From positions 21,791 through 85,790 of the forward strand of contig CAZDRX010000003.1 of assembly GCA_964508225.1 (NCBI GenBank): a stretch of DNA of 64,000 bases, written 5' to 3'. Origin of the DNA: CAZDRX01 sp964508225. Its GTDB lineage: Bacteria; Patescibacteriota; Gracilibacteria; Peribacterales; Peribacteraceae. This document shows, one piece after another, positions 31,997 to 40,704 of this stretch. Position numbers and translations under genes: made by a program. Each line of letters begins with the position of its first letter. The first letter of the stretch is position 1. The notes under the pieces are model-generated. The model worked only from the letters and a program-made list of their open reading frames with translations, did no database searches and was not told where the DNA came from.

Positions 31997-33091
31997 ATGC
32001 GCATCGTTCTTGCGACCGGTATCTACCCGCCCGACATCGGCGGGCCTGCCACGTATGTCTCGGCGTTCGGTGCGGAGCTCCGGAGCCGCAAGCACGATGT
32101 CCGTGTCATCACGTACGGTCGACCGGGAAGTGAAGCACGCACGGTGAAGGGAGGAGTGCCGGTGACGGTGGTGCCGAATTCCGGCGGCATGATCGCGCGA
32201 TGGATGCGGTACCGCGATGCACTGCGTGAGTACGCGTCCGATGCGGATGTCGTCATTGCCTTCACCTCCGTGAGCGTGGGCGTGCCTCTCATTCTCGCGC
32301 GCCTCCGCCACCCGAAAACCATTCTGCGTCTCGGCGGGGAATTCTTCTGGGAACGGGCAACAGACGCCGGAAGCACGAAGAGCCTCGGTGAGTGGTACCG
32401 CTCCAGATTCAGTTTCTGGCGCCTTGTGAACGCGTTCTTCATGGAGGGCATCCTCCGGAGCTTCCACGCGGTCGTGTATTCAACGGGGTTCCAGAGAGAC
32501 ATCCATGAACGTGCGTACCGCGAACTTCCCCCCGTCTCCGTCATCGAGAATGCCGTGCCCGAGGACACACCCGTGAAACACAGGATTCATGATCCGCTTC
32601 GGCTCCTCTTCGTCGGACGGTTCGTGCATTTCAAAAATCTGCCCGTGCTTCTGGAGACGGTGACCAAGTTTCACGATTGCACACTTACGCTTACGGGCGA
32701 CGGTCCGATGAAGAGCCGTCTCGTCGAGTATGTCCGTGCGCACGGTCTCTCGGATCGCGTCCATTTTCTTCCGCCGATGTTCGGGGATGCCAAGAGAAAG
32801 CTCTTCGCCGAGCATGACCTCCTCGTCATTCCGTCCGTTACCGAGATCAGTCCGAACGTGGCTCTGGAGGCCAGAAGCGCTGGTCTTCCCGTCCTCCTCA
32901 CAGACGAAACGGGACTTTCTTCCGATCTTGCCAAGGGCATGCTGTGCGCACCAACGCGTGACAGTGTCCACCTCCTCTCCGCGATCATGAAGGCGCGTTC
33001 GCGGTATGACGATCTCGCTGCCGCATCGCCTTCCAAACGTTCGTGGTCCGACGTTACCGACGAGTGGATGACTCTCCTCTCCAACGTATGA
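31997..33091 (+). CDS. GT4-family glycosyltransferase
   Basis: A 364-residue GT-B enzyme. N-terminal GIYPPDIGGPATYVSAFG is the usual acceptor-domain loop of GT4 enzymes; the donor domain has VIENAVPEDTP, LLFVGRFVHFKNLPVLLE, LTGDGPMKSRL and IPSVTEISPNVALEARSAG. ATG 31997 was chosen from the TACAAT spacing. An in-frame ATG at 31988 overlaps the -10 and is rejected. The next gene is coupled by ATGA. Confidence 0.87.
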   Translation: MRIVLATGIYPPDIGGPATYVSAFGAELRSRKHDVRVITYGRPGSEARTVKGGVPVTVVPNSGGMIARWMRYRDALREYASDADVVIAFTSVSVGVPLILARLRHPKTILRLGGEFFWERATDAGSTKSLGEWYRSRFSFWRLVNAFFMEGILRSFHAVVYSTGFQRDIHERAYRELPPVSVIENAVPEDTPVKHRIHDPLRLLFVGRFVHFKNLPVLLETVTKFHDCTLTLTGDGPMKSRLVEYVRAHGLSDRVHFLPPMFGDAKRKLFAEHDLLVIPSVTEISPNVALEARSAGLPVLLTDETGLSSDLAKGMLCAPTRDSVHLLSAIMKARSRYDDLAAASPSKRSWSDVTDEWMTLLSNV

Positions 33092-34197
33092 AGCTCCTCA
33101 TGATCAGCGGCGATCGATCGATCCTGCGTCCGAAAACGCAGTCTGCGTTCTCGCTCATGCTCGAGGAACTGCGTCAGCACTTCGAGCGGATCGACATTCT
33201 CTGTCCGCGGGGCATCGTCGATATCCGGGAAGTCCGTGCGCTCCATGGCAATGTCTTCGTGCATGCGTCGCCTCTGTCCAGATTCGGTCAGCCGTTCTTC
33301 ATACGGAAGAAGGGCGTCGAGCTTTTCCGCGCCCACCATCACGATGTCATGACTGTCCATGAGTATCCGCCGTTCCTCAACGGTATCGGCGCGCGCATGC
33401 TCAAGGCCGCCACGGGAATCCCGATGGAGATGGAGATACATCACATCGTCGGGTGGCCCGTCGTCGCATCCCCCGCGGAGTACATCGGTCGCTGGATGAC
33501 CCGCACGTTCATCGCTTCCCACAGCCGAAATTTCGATGCCGTGCGCGTCGTGAATACCACCGTGCAGTCGATGCTTGCATCGTGGGGCGTCGAGCCCGGG
33601 AAGATCAGGGTCGTCCCGTCCGTGTACCTCGATCACGCGGTCATCGACGCCGCGAAGCAGCAGCCGAAAACGTACGACATGACCTTCGCCGCACGTCTCG
33701 TGGACAACAAGGGGCTCATGGAAGTCATCGATGCCGTGGCACTCATGCCGAGGAAGACGCTCCTCATCGTCGGAGACGGTCCGCTCAAGGCCGAAGCCGA
33801 GGCGCACGTCCGCGCGCACGGCATCGCAGACCGCGTGACCTTCTCAGGATGGATCCCGACGGCCGCGGAGTACGTGAAGACCGTCGCCGCCGGACAAATT
33901 TTCCTCATGAACTCGAAGAGTGAAGGCAATCCGCGTGTCGCGGTGGAGGCCATGGCGCTCGGCCTGCCTGTCATCGCGACGAAGGTGGGGATCATGCCGG
34001 ACATCGTGGAGGACGGTTCCAACGGTTTCTTCACGGACGGATCGCCTGCGGACATCGCGGAGAAGGTATCCGTGCTGCTTGCAGATCCCGCTCTCGCTGA
34101 GCGCATGGGCCGCCGTGCCACGGAAGTCAGGAACCGTTTCGAGAAAAAATCCGCCATCAAAGCGTATGCTGATTTCCTGAAATCTCTCGCACACTGA
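33088..34197 (+). CDS. GT4-family glycosyltransferase
   Basis: A 369-residue GT-B enzyme: MKLLMISGDRSILRP start, ITVHEYPPFL-like acceptor segment, VRVVNTTVQSML, RVVPSVYLDHAVI, FAARLVDNKGLMEVIDAV, VGDGPLKAEAEA and NSKSEGNPRVAVEAMALGLP. It is coupled to the previous gene (ATGA) and followed after 4 nt by another GT4, making a three-enzyme run that probably assembles one oligosaccharide. Confidence 0.87.
   Translation: MKLLMISGDRSILRPKTQSAFSLMLEELRQHFERIDILCPRGIVDIREVRALHGNVFVHASPLSRFGQPFFIRKKGVELFRAHHHDVMTVHEYPPFLNGIGARMLKAATGIPMEMEIHHIVGWPVVASPAEYIGRWMTRTFIASHSRNFDAVRVVNTTVQSMLASWGVEPGKIRVVPSVYLDHAVIDAAKQQPKTYDMTFAARLVDNKGLMEVIDAVALMPRKTLLIVGDGPLKAEAEAHVRAHGIADRVTFSGWIPTAAEYVKTVAAGQIFLMNSKSEGNPRVAVEAMALGLPVIATKVGIMPDIVEDGSNGFFTDGSPADIAEKVSVLLADPALAERMGRRATEVRNRFEKKSAIKAYADFLKSLAH
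34190..34195 (+). promoter_or_regulatory. Weak -10 candidate of the third GT4
   Basis: CACACT ends 6 nt before ATG 34202; it lacks the first T of the TANNNT pattern. Confidence 0.3.
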
Positions 34198-34201
34198 TCC
34201 C

Positions 34202-35197
34202 ATGCGCATTCTCTTCATCACCCAGAAGCTGAAGGCACAGGATGCCTTCGGGGTTCTGTGGGTGCGGGAATTCATCCGTCAGGGGTTTGAGGTGTCGGTT
34301 ATCTGTCTCGAAGGTTCGTCTGAGACGTTCGAGTTCCCCGTGTACTCCCTTGGCAAAGAAAAGGGAGCGTCCCGTCTCCGCTCTGTCCTCACGTTTGAGA
34401 CACTGATCACAACGCTGCCGTACGATCGAGTCTTCGTGCACATGGCGCCCGTGTGGTACACCCTCGGCTGCTGGCTGTGGACTCTCAAACGTGTGCCCAC
34501 GTACCTCTGGTACACGCACTACCGGATGCAGCTCGGGGTGCGGCTCTTCGGATGGTTCGGGACACGCTTCTTCTGTGCCACACCGCAGAGCCTTCCGCAG
34601 TATGAGGGCTCACGGAAGAAGAGCGTCGTCGGTCACGGTATCGATCTCCGGTTCTGGCCGAAGCGCAGGAACCTCGCCCAAAACCCGTTCCGTCTCCTCG
34701 TGGTCCATCGCCTCAGCCGTTCCAAGCGTCTCGAGCTTTCCATCCGCAGTCTTCTCCTCCTCGATCCGCGTTTCACCATCGATATCTACGGCATCGAAGC
34801 GGAGGCAGGATACAGTCTGGAGATGAAGCAGCTTGTGGCGGATCTGAAGCTCGGCGCGCGCGTCACGTTTCACGGCACGGTGCCGATGCAGAGACTGCCG
34901 GAGATCTATGTCCGTCACCGTCTGATCCTCAACATGGCCTCCGAGACGATCGACAAGACGATGCTCGAAGCGATGACGTGCGGTACGTATCCGGTGACGA
35001 CGACGGCCAACGCCGCCGCGATCGGTATTCCCGCCTCGCCCGCGGCTGATACGCCCGAGGCGATCGCGGAGTTCGTCCGTACGCATGCGGAAGCGGCGCC
35101 GATCGATGCGGATTCGATGTACGAAGTCGTCGAGAAGCATCACAGCCTCGGAGGGCTTGTCGCGAAGATGAGGGAGTACATGAGAGATGGGCGATGA
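34202..35197 (+). CDS. GT4-like glycosyltransferase, short form
   Basis: A 331-residue protein with GT-B features but weaker motifs. MRILFITQKLKAQDAFGVLW begins the acceptor domain; VVGHGIDLRFWPK and LLVVHRLSRSKRLELSIRSL mark the donor domain. The acidic helix normally written E-x7-E reads MASETIDKTMLEAMTCG, with both Glu residues kept. It is probably the third enzyme of the GT4 run. Confidence 0.8.
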   Translation: MRILFITQKLKAQDAFGVLWVREFIRQGFEVSVICLEGSSETFEFPVYSLGKEKGASRLRSVLTFETLITTLPYDRVFVHMAPVWYTLGCWLWTLKRVPTYLWYTHYRMQLGVRLFGWFGTRFFCATPQSLPQYEGSRKKSVVGHGIDLRFWPKRRNLAQNPFRLLVVHRLSRSKRLELSIRSLLLLDPRFTIDIYGIEAEAGYSLEMKQLVADLKLGARVTFHGTVPMQRLPEIYVRHRLILNMASETIDKTMLEAMTCGTYPVTTTANAAAIGIPASPAADTPEAIAEFVRTHAEAAPIDADSMYEVVEKHHSLGGLVAKMREYMRDGR

Positions 35198-35227
35198 TTG
35201 TTGTTTCTTTAGGACGATCTTCCACCT

Positions 35228-36328
35228 TTATCCGAGTACCTCACTCAGTGCCTCACACACTTCTTTCACCTGCTCAGACGTGAGCTCCGCGTACATCGGG
35301 AGCGAGAGGAGTTCCGGTGCGATCTTCTCCGCCACGGGGAAATCACCATTCTTCCATTTTCCTGCGTAGGCCTCCTGCAAATGAATCGGGATCGGGTAGT
35401 GAATACCGGTCGCAATGCCTTTGTCCTTGAGTTTCTGCTGTACGGCATCGCGGTTCCCCACACGGATCACGAACAGGTGGTAGTTACTCGCACGGTCATC
35501 ATGTGCAGTGAACAGCTTCACCTTCGGATTGCTGCTGAGAATCGATCGGTACTGATCGGCGTGTTTCCTGCGTGCGTCGTTCCAGCGTTCCAAGTGCTTC
35601 ATCTTCACACCGAGCACCGCGCCCTGAATGCCGTCCAGACGCTCGTTTCTGCCGACGACCTTGTGCTTGTACTTCTCGGGCATGCCGTGGTCGCGGAGCA
35701 TGCGGATCTTTGCCGCGATGGCATCATCATCCGTCGTCACCGCGCCGCCTTCACCGTACGCGCCGAGGTTCTTGCCGGGATAGAAACTGAAGGCCGCCGC
35801 ATGAGCGAGCGAGCCCGCCGTCTTTCCTTTGTAGCGGCTGCCGTGTGCCTGACACGCGTCCTCGATCACGATGAGATCATGTTTTTTTGCGATCGCCTTC
35901 ACCGCGTCCATGTCCGCACACTGGCCGTAGAGGTGCACGGGGATGATCGCTTTCGTCTTGGAAGTGATCGCCGCTTCGATCTTCGTCGTGTCGATGAGCG
36001 CATCGGCTTCATTGCAATCCACGAGGACGGGAGTGGCCTGTGCGAGCGAAATCGCCTCCGCGCTCGCGAAGAACGAGTTTGTCACCGTGATCACTTCGTC
36101 GCCCCGTCCGATCCCGTACGCCATGAGGATGAGCTCGATGGCCGAGGTGCCGTTGCCGACCGCAATGCAGTGCTTTGCCCCGCAGTACGCCGCAAAAGCC
36201 TTCTCGAAGCTCTCCACGGCAGGCCCGAGGGCGAATGCGCAGCTGTCCACGACGGCCTGCATCGCCGGATCCACCTCCGCTTTGATGCTTCTGTACTGTG
36301 CCTTGAGGTCGAGAAACGGGACGGGCAT
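35228..36328 (-). CDS. DegT/DnrJ/EryC1/StrS sugar aminotransferase
   Basis: A 366-residue PLP enzyme that aminates a nucleotide-linked ketosugar. PLP features: GNGTSAIEL, VTNSFFASAEAI, EDACQAHGSRYKG, and the Schiff-base Lys in FSFYPGKNLGAYGEGG. The C-terminal GIHYPIPIHLQEAY is typical of nucleotide-sugar aminotransferases. With rmlA/rmlB and the adjacent N-acyltransferase it could make a dTDP-N-acylated amino sugar (inference). TAGTAT lies 13 nt before the ATG, overlapping the -10 of the divergent GNAT gene. Confidence 0.9.
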   Translation of the reverse strand: MPVPFLDLKAQYRSIKAEVDPAMQAVVDSCAFALGPAVESFEKAFAAYCGAKHCIAVGNGTSAIELILMAYGIGRGDEVITVTNSFFASAEAISLAQATPVLVDCNEADALIDTTKIEAAITSKTKAIIPVHLYGQCADMDAVKAIAKKHDLIVIEDACQAHGSRYKGKTAGSLAHAAAFSFYPGKNLGAYGEGGAVTTDDDAIAAKIRMLRDHGMPEKYKHKVVGRNERLDGIQGAVLGVKMKHLERWNDARRKHADQYRSILSSNPKVKLFTAHDDRASNYHLFVIRVGNRDAVQQKLKDKGIATGIHYPIPIHLQEAYAGKWKNGDFPVAEKIAPELLSLPMYAELTSEQVKEVCEALSEVLG

Positions 36329-36341
36329 CTGTGACCCGAGA

Positions 36342-36351
36342 ATACTATACT
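36342..36351. promoter_or_regulatory. Overlapping divergent -10 elements
   Basis: ATACTATACT carries TATACT for the plus gene (36346-36351, 8 nt before ATG 36360) and TAGTAT for the minus gene (36347-36342, 13 nt before its ATG). The two hexamers share two bases, so the genes probably cannot start transcription at the same moment. Confidence 0.5.
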
Positions 36352-36359
36352 ACCGCCGC

Positions 36360-36888
36360 ATGACCAATCGGACGATCATCCTCGGCGGGAAGAATGTGGC
36401 CCTCGTGGCGATGACGCTCGCGGACCAGCCCCAGTTCCACGCGTGGCTGCAGGATCCTGAGCTACGGAACCTGATCGATGATCAGCGCATCCCCACGATC
36501 CATGATCAGACCCTCTGGTTCGAGCGCGTCCAGAAGCCCGACCGGAAGTTCTTCTCCCTCGTGACGGTGCAGGATGGCACACTCATCGGAAATGCCGGGT
36601 TCGTGGATATCGATCCGGATGCCTCCGAAGCCACACTCCGTATCACGATCGGCAATCCGGCGTTCCGCGGAAAGGGGCTCGGGAGCGAGGCCGTCGCANN
36701 NNNNNNNNGCACTCCTCGTGATGTACGCGTTCGGGACTGCCAAGTGGAAGCGGATCAACCTGAAAGTCCTCAAGACGAATGAACGTGCGATTCGCAGCTA
36801 CGAGAAGTCAGGATTCAAGATCACCTCGGAGCACTTGCAGGATGGCAAGACCGTCTTCACGATGACACTCGATTCTCCCGCCCTATGA
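36360..36888 (+). CDS. GNAT N-acetyltransferase interrupted by an assembly gap
   Basis: GNAT fold: IGNAGFVDIDPDASEATLRI, acetyl-CoA loop AFRGKGLGSEAVA, then after ten Ns ALLVMYAFG, and NERAIRSYEKSGFK near the end. The frame before the gap and the frame after it differ when ten Ns are counted. They join in frame if the real gap is a multiple of three. Both flanks carry GCA, and merging them gives SEAVALLVMYAFG, a normal GNAT sequence. The gene is thus probably intact in the organism. Its ATGA overlap with the next gene, and neighbouring aminotransferase, suggest it acylates an amino sugar. Confidence 0.78.
36699..36708. other. Assembly gap of ten N
   Basis: Ten Ns inside the GNAT gene. Sequence on each side ends or begins with GCA, which suggests overlapping contig ends joined by a fixed-length spacer and not missing DNA. 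Confidence 0.95.
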
Positions 36889-37853
36889 ATCTCACCCTCG
36901 TTCCCTACACCGAGCAGTGGAAAGACAAGTGGGACAGCTTCGTGAAGACGAGTCGGAGCGGCACCATCTTCCACACGCGTCAGTTCTTCGCCTATCACCC
37001 GTCTGACCGCTTTAAGGATGCGTCGATCCTCTTCCTCGATGGCGAGAAGATCGTCGGGCTCCTGCCTGCCGCAGAGAAGGACAACGTGCTCGTATCGCAC
37101 CCCGGAGCGTCGTACGGTGGTCTCGTGACAGCCATGGATACGTCGGTGACCGACACAGGGGCGATGCTCTCGGCGCTCGTGGCGTACGCGAAAGAGAAGA
37201 AGTTCGCCGGCATCTCACTCCTCCGCCTTCCTCCCGCGAGCCTCCACAAGATGTATGCCGAAGACCAGCAATACTGGGCGTACCAGCTCGGTTTCCAACT
37301 GACACGGTGCGAAATGGACGGCGCGATCGATCTCACTGGTCTCAAGGCTGAAACGATCCTCGATTCCCTCACGGGCAAGTGCCGCAACATGGTCCGTCAG
37401 GCCGAGCGTGCCGGTATCGAGGTGAGGCTGAGCAACGACTTCGATGCCTTCTGGCCGATTCTCGAAGGTGTGCTCACGGGGCGTCACGGCACGAAGCCGA
37501 CGCACAACGTGACGGAGATCAAGAAGCTCCACGAGCTTCTGCCCGAGGGCTTCCGTGTCCTCGGTGCGTATCAGGGCAAGACGATGGTCGGAGGGATCGT
37601 GCTCATCACCATTCATGACAAAGCGCTCTACACGCTCTACATGGCGCAGGAGTATGCGGTGCAGAAAGACCATCCGATGCACCTCCTTCTCGTCGAAGCG
37701 ATCAAGCTCGCGCTGAAGGAGAAGAAGCGGGTCTTGCATCTTGGTGTGTCTACCGAGGATGGCGGCAAGAAGGTCAATGAAGGCCTTTTCTTCTTCAAGG
37801 AGAGCTTCGGATGCAGGCCGGTCAGGCGGGAGACGTGGGAAATCAGGTTTTAG
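36885..37853 (+). CDS. FemAB/GNAT-fold acyltransferase
   Basis: A 322-residue double-GNAT protein of the FemAB-like type (Acetyltransf_6). Features: SGTIFHTRQFFAYHP, the glycine-rich strand SHPGASYGGLVT, then LTGKCRNMVRQAERAGIEV (second-domain signature) and GGIVLITIHDKALYTLYMAQ, ending in FKESFGCRPVRRETWEI. Family members transfer an aminoacyl or acyl group in cell-wall or polysaccharide synthesis. It is coupled by ATGA to the GNAT gene upstream. Repeat copy A begins 1 nt after its stop. Confidence 0.85.
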   Translation: MNLTLVPYTEQWKDKWDSFVKTSRSGTIFHTRQFFAYHPSDRFKDASILFLDGEKIVGLLPAAEKDNVLVSHPGASYGGLVTAMDTSVTDTGAMLSALVAYAKEKKFAGISLLRLPPASLHKMYAEDQQYWAYQLGFQLTRCEMDGAIDLTGLKAETILDSLTGKCRNMVRQAERAGIEVRLSNDFDAFWPILEGVLTGRHGTKPTHNVTEIKKLHELLPEGFRVLGAYQGKTMVGGIVLITIHDKALYTLYMAQEYAVQKDHPMHLLLVEAIKLALKEKKRVLHLGVSTEDGGKKVNEGLFFFKESFGCRPVRRETWEIRF

Positions 37854-37854
37854 T

Positions 37855-37937
37855 GTTCTTTTTGTCCGAGCGACAAAAAGAACCAAAAAGCGCGTGTGCG
37901 CCAACTCCCTCGCCTTTAGACCCCCACCGTGGCGCAC
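37855..37937 (+). repeat. Two-stem intergenic repeat, copy A
   Basis: Stem 1 is a 12-bp palindrome (37855-37866/37872-37883, loop CGAGC). Stem 2 is GTGCGCCA (37896-37903)/TGGCGCAC (37930-37937). It shares GTCCGAGCGACA, GCGTGTGCGCCAACTCCC and CCCCCACCGTGGCGCACGCC with copy B. Directly follows a stop codon and could act as a terminator. Confidence 0.85.
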
Positions 37938-37954
37938 GCCCCCCTTGGTGATGC

Positions 37955-37960
37955 TACACT
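37955..37960 (+). promoter_or_regulatory. -10 element of the GT2 gene
   Basis: TACACT ends 9 nt before ATG 37970, immediately after repeat copy A. Confidence 0.55.
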
Positions 37961-37969
37961 CGTTTTCGA

Positions 37970-38782
37970 ATGGAGAAGATTCCTTGTTCAGTCCTTGTTC
38001 TTACGCGGAACAGCGCTTCGACGCTGGGTCGGTGTCTGCAGAACTTGGGTTCGTTCGCCGAGATCGTCGTGCATGACGCGAACAGTGAGGATAATACGGT
38101 CGAGATCGCGAAGCAGTTCGGCGCGAAGGTCTTCCGGCAGTACGAGACGGAGGAGAAGAGCGTGCGCATCAAGGACTTTACGGAGATCCGGCTCAAGCAG
38201 CGTGCGGCAGCGACGAATGACTGGGTGTTCTACCTCGATTCTGACGAGTACCTGAGTGATGGTGCGGTTGCGGAGATCGCGGAGATTCTGAAGACGGCCG
38301 TACCGAAGACGATCGTGAAGATTCCGCGCGTCCCCGTGATCGGTGGTGTGCCGCGCACGCGGGGCGATATCTTCAGCGAGATCATGCCGCGGCTCCACAA
38401 CCGCGCAAGCGGTGCCACGCTCCAGAAGGGGAAGACCGTGCACGAGAAGTACCAGTACGACAGCAGCTTCAAAGAAGTTTCCATGAAGAGCCCGCTCTAC
38501 GTGCCGCTTCCGGACGTGGCGGATCTGCGCTCCAAGGATGACCGCTATCTCACACTCGAGATCGAACGCATGCGCCGCGACGGCTACTCGTGGGCGCTGT
38601 ACCTGCGTTGGATTCTCGTGCGCGAGCCGCTCATCATGCTGCAGATTCTCGGGAAGATCGTCCTCGCGCTTCCGCAGTTCGGGTATCCGGATTCGGTGCC
38701 CGTGGCGCATCACCTCAGGTATGTACGGTATCACGGGAGGCTCTTTCGGGCGGTGACGGGATTAATGTTCGAACGTCGTTAG
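37970..38782 (+). CDS. GT2 glycosyltransferase (WaaE/KdtX-like)
   Basis: A 270-residue GT-A enzyme: CSVLVLTRNSASTLGRCLQ, IVVHDANSEDNT, RAAATNDWVFYLDSDEYLS (acidic metal motif DSDEYL) and RLHNR with KTVHEKYQY. This pattern matches the WaaE/KdtX-like GT2 branch with a C-terminal amphipathic or membrane-associated tail (about 205-250). It probably adds a hexose to a lipid-linked acceptor. Its stop overlaps the stop of a convergent dehydrogenase by 4 nt. Confidence 0.85.
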   Translation: MEKIPCSVLVLTRNSASTLGRCLQNLGSFAEIVVHDANSEDNTVEIAKQFGAKVFRQYETEEKSVRIKDFTEIRLKQRAAATNDWVFYLDSDEYLSDGAVAEIAEILKTAVPKTIVKIPRVPVIGGVPRTRGDIFSEIMPRLHNRASGATLQKGKTVHEKYQYDSSFKEVSMKSPLYVPLPDVADLRSKDDRYLTLEIERMRRDGYSWALYLRWILVREPLIMLQILGKIVLALPQFGYPDSVPVAHHLRYVRYHGRLFRAVTGLMFERR

Positions 38783-39786
38783 GCGACCTTCACTGACTTA
38801 TTCGCCTTGAGCGACTGATCCGCCAATTCGAGGATCTTCACCATATGCAGCCCATCCTCGCCTGAAACGATCGGCTTCGCTTTCCCATGGATACAATCCA
38901 TGAAGTGCTTCGCTTCCACGGCGAGCGCTTCCGTTGCCGGCAGTGCGGGGATGAGCACATCGCCGCTCCTATACTTCGGGAAGAACGGATCAGGCTTCGT
39001 CGTATCGCGCTCCACGCCTTTGTCGTAGAGGCGGATCTTCTCACTCGGCTCGGTGTCGTCGTACGTGATCATCGCTGTTCGTCCGGCAATGTATGTGGAT
39101 CGGACTTTCACAGGGGAGAGCCAGCTCACATGGATGTGCGCGGCGAGGCCGCTCTTGAATTTCAGGTGCAGATGTCCGTCTTCGATGTGTTTGCCGTAGT
39201 GCGCGCTGCCCACCGCCATCACTTCCGTTACGTCCGAGAGATCGGCAATGCCCGAGAGAATGGTGAGATCGTGGATCGCGAGATCCCACAGCACGTTACA
39301 GTCCTTCTGGATGAGACCGAGGTTGAGACGCGTGGAGTCGAAGTAGAGGAGGTCCCCGAGCTTCTTGCCCCTCACCATCTCGGCGATCCGTTGCACGGCC
39401 GAGGTGTAGGCGAAGGTATGGTCGGTGAGGATGAGCTTCTTCGCTTTCTTTGCGGCTGCGAGGAGCTTCTCGGCCTCGGCGACGGTGGACGTCATCGGCT
39501 TCTCGATGAGGACGTGCTTACCGGCTTCGAGCGCCTTCAGCGCGAGAGGGAAGTGGCTGCTCGTGGGGGTCGCGATCACGATCGCATCGAGTGATTTGTC
39601 TTTCAGAAGGTTGTCGACATTCTCGGTGAAGCGCGTCGCCGGATACTGCCGTGCGAACTTCGCCGTGCGGTCCTTGCTCAGATCGCATCCCCAACGGAGC
39701 TCACAGCCTTCGAGGGCTGCGAAATTGCGGAGCCAGTTCGGACCCCAGTACCCGAGGCCGACGATACCAATCGAAACGTTCGTCAC
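38779..39786 (-). CDS. Gfo/Idh/MocA-family nucleotide-sugar dehydrogenase
   Basis: A 335-residue Rossmann oxidoreductase: GIVGLGYWGPNWLRNF (NAD loop), VIATPTSSHFPLALKAL, HVLIEKPMTST (catalytic EKP Lys) and the later DLAIHDLTIL with Asp/His. It resembles WlbA/WbpB-type UDP-GlcNAcA 3-dehydrogenases, but the substrate cannot be fixed. The start is GTG 39786, with TATCAT ending 6 nt upstream. It may supply the keto sugar for one of the PLP enzymes. Confidence 0.86.
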   Translation of the reverse strand: MTNVSIGIVGLGYWGPNWLRNFAALEGCELRWGCDLSKDRTAKFARQYPATRFTENVDNLLKDKSLDAIVIATPTSSHFPLALKALEAGKHVLIEKPMTSTVAEAEKLLAAAKKAKKLILTDHTFAYTSAVQRIAEMVRGKKLGDLLYFDSTRLNLGLIQKDCNVLWDLAIHDLTILSGIADLSDVTEVMAVGSAHYGKHIEDGHLHLKFKSGLAAHIHVSWLSPVKVRSTYIAGRTAMITYDDTEPSEKIRLYDKGVERDTTKPDPFFPKYRSGDVLIPALPATEALAVEAKHFMDCIHGKAKPIVSGEDGLHMVKILELADQSLKANKSVKVA

Positions 39787-39792
39787 GGGCTG

Positions 39793-39798
39793 ATGATA
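39793..39798 (-). promoter_or_regulatory. -10 element of the Gfo/Idh gene
   Basis: TATCAT on the minus strand, 6 nt before the GTG start. Confidence 0.5.
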
Positions 39799-39814
39799 CC
39801 AGAAGACCGGAAGA

Positions 39815-40669
39815 CTACTTCTGGAACGTGATGATGGCCGTCATGCCCCAGAGGCGGCAGATCGCCTCTTTGGCGGTCTTCGGCAGGAGTTTGCCGATCG
39901 GGAGGAGAGGGTGCGGGAGCTGGTCGGGCACGCCGTGGTTGTCATGGATGAAGACGCCGACATTCTTGAACGCGGAGAAGAGTCTGCGGAATTGCGGTCG
40001 CGTGTAGAAACGGGCGAGCATGTTGCCTCCCACCTTCGCGCCGTCCGTGTACCGGTTGATGAGTGACTGATCGTCGTACTGCAGGTACTTGAGGCGCAGG
40101 ATGCCGCGGCCGAGCTGGATGCAGTAGCGGAGGTGCACGGAGTTCCTGTGATACATCATCGCGAGGCCTTTGCCTCCGGGCTTGAGTACGCGGTGGATCT
40201 CGCTGATCGCCTTTTCCGTCCTCGGCATGTGCATGAGACAGCCCCATGCGCAGACGTAATCGAACGTGTTGTCCGCAAACGGCATCTCCTGTGCGTCGCC
40301 TTCGATCACATTCGCGACGAGTCCGTAGAGTGCGAGGCGCTTCTTCGTGAGTTCGACAGCTTTCGGCGTGAGGTCGATCGCTGTCACGTTGGCGCCCATA
40401 CGCACGAACTGCTCGGTGAGGACTCCGGTCCCGCAGGCGATATCGAGCACGTTCTTGCCCTGCAGGCCCTTCATATCCACGTAGCGCGTCAGGAACGGGT
40501 AACCCGTCGACTGCATGAACGGGATCCACTTCAGGAACTTGCGGTCGATGTTGCGGAAGAATGCCCACGATCCCTCTTCGTCACCGACGAAGTAGTTGAA
40601 CGGGTTCTTGTTCCACCATTCGCGCACGCGCGAATTGAGGGCTTGATCGTTGGTGAAGGCTTTTCGCAT
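39815..40669 (-). CDS. SAM-dependent methyltransferase, class I
   Basis: A 284-residue protein with the class I fold: VLDIACGTGVLTEQFVRMG (SAM loop), AIDLTPKAVELTKKRL, GDAQEMPFADNTFDYV and LKPGGKGLAMMYHRNS. N-terminal RVREWWNKNPF is shared with a group of glycan-locus methyltransferases. It probably methylates a sugar; the acceptor is unknown. TAGGCT ends 9 nt before the ATG. Confidence 0.86.
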   Translation of the reverse strand: MRKAFTNDQALNSRVREWWNKNPFNYFVGDEEGSWAFFRNIDRKFLKWIPFMQSTGYPFLTRYVDMKGLQGKNVLDIACGTGVLTEQFVRMGANVTAIDLTPKAVELTKKRLALYGLVANVIEGDAQEMPFADNTFDYVCAWGCLMHMPRTEKAISEIHRVLKPGGKGLAMMYHRNSVHLRYCIQLGRGILRLKYLQYDDQSLINRYTDGAKVGGNMLARFYTRPQFRRLFSAFKNVGVFIHDNHGVPDQLPHPLLPIGKLLPKTAKEAICRLWGMTAIITFQK

Positions 40670-40678
40670 GTTGGAGAG

Positions 40679-40684
40679 AGCCTA
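40679..40684 (-). promoter_or_regulatory. -10 element of the methyltransferase at 39815-40669
   Basis: TAGGCT on the minus strand, 9 nt before the ATG. Confidence 0.5.
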
Positions 40685-40704
40685 GGGAAGCGGGGCGGGG
40701 GCGG

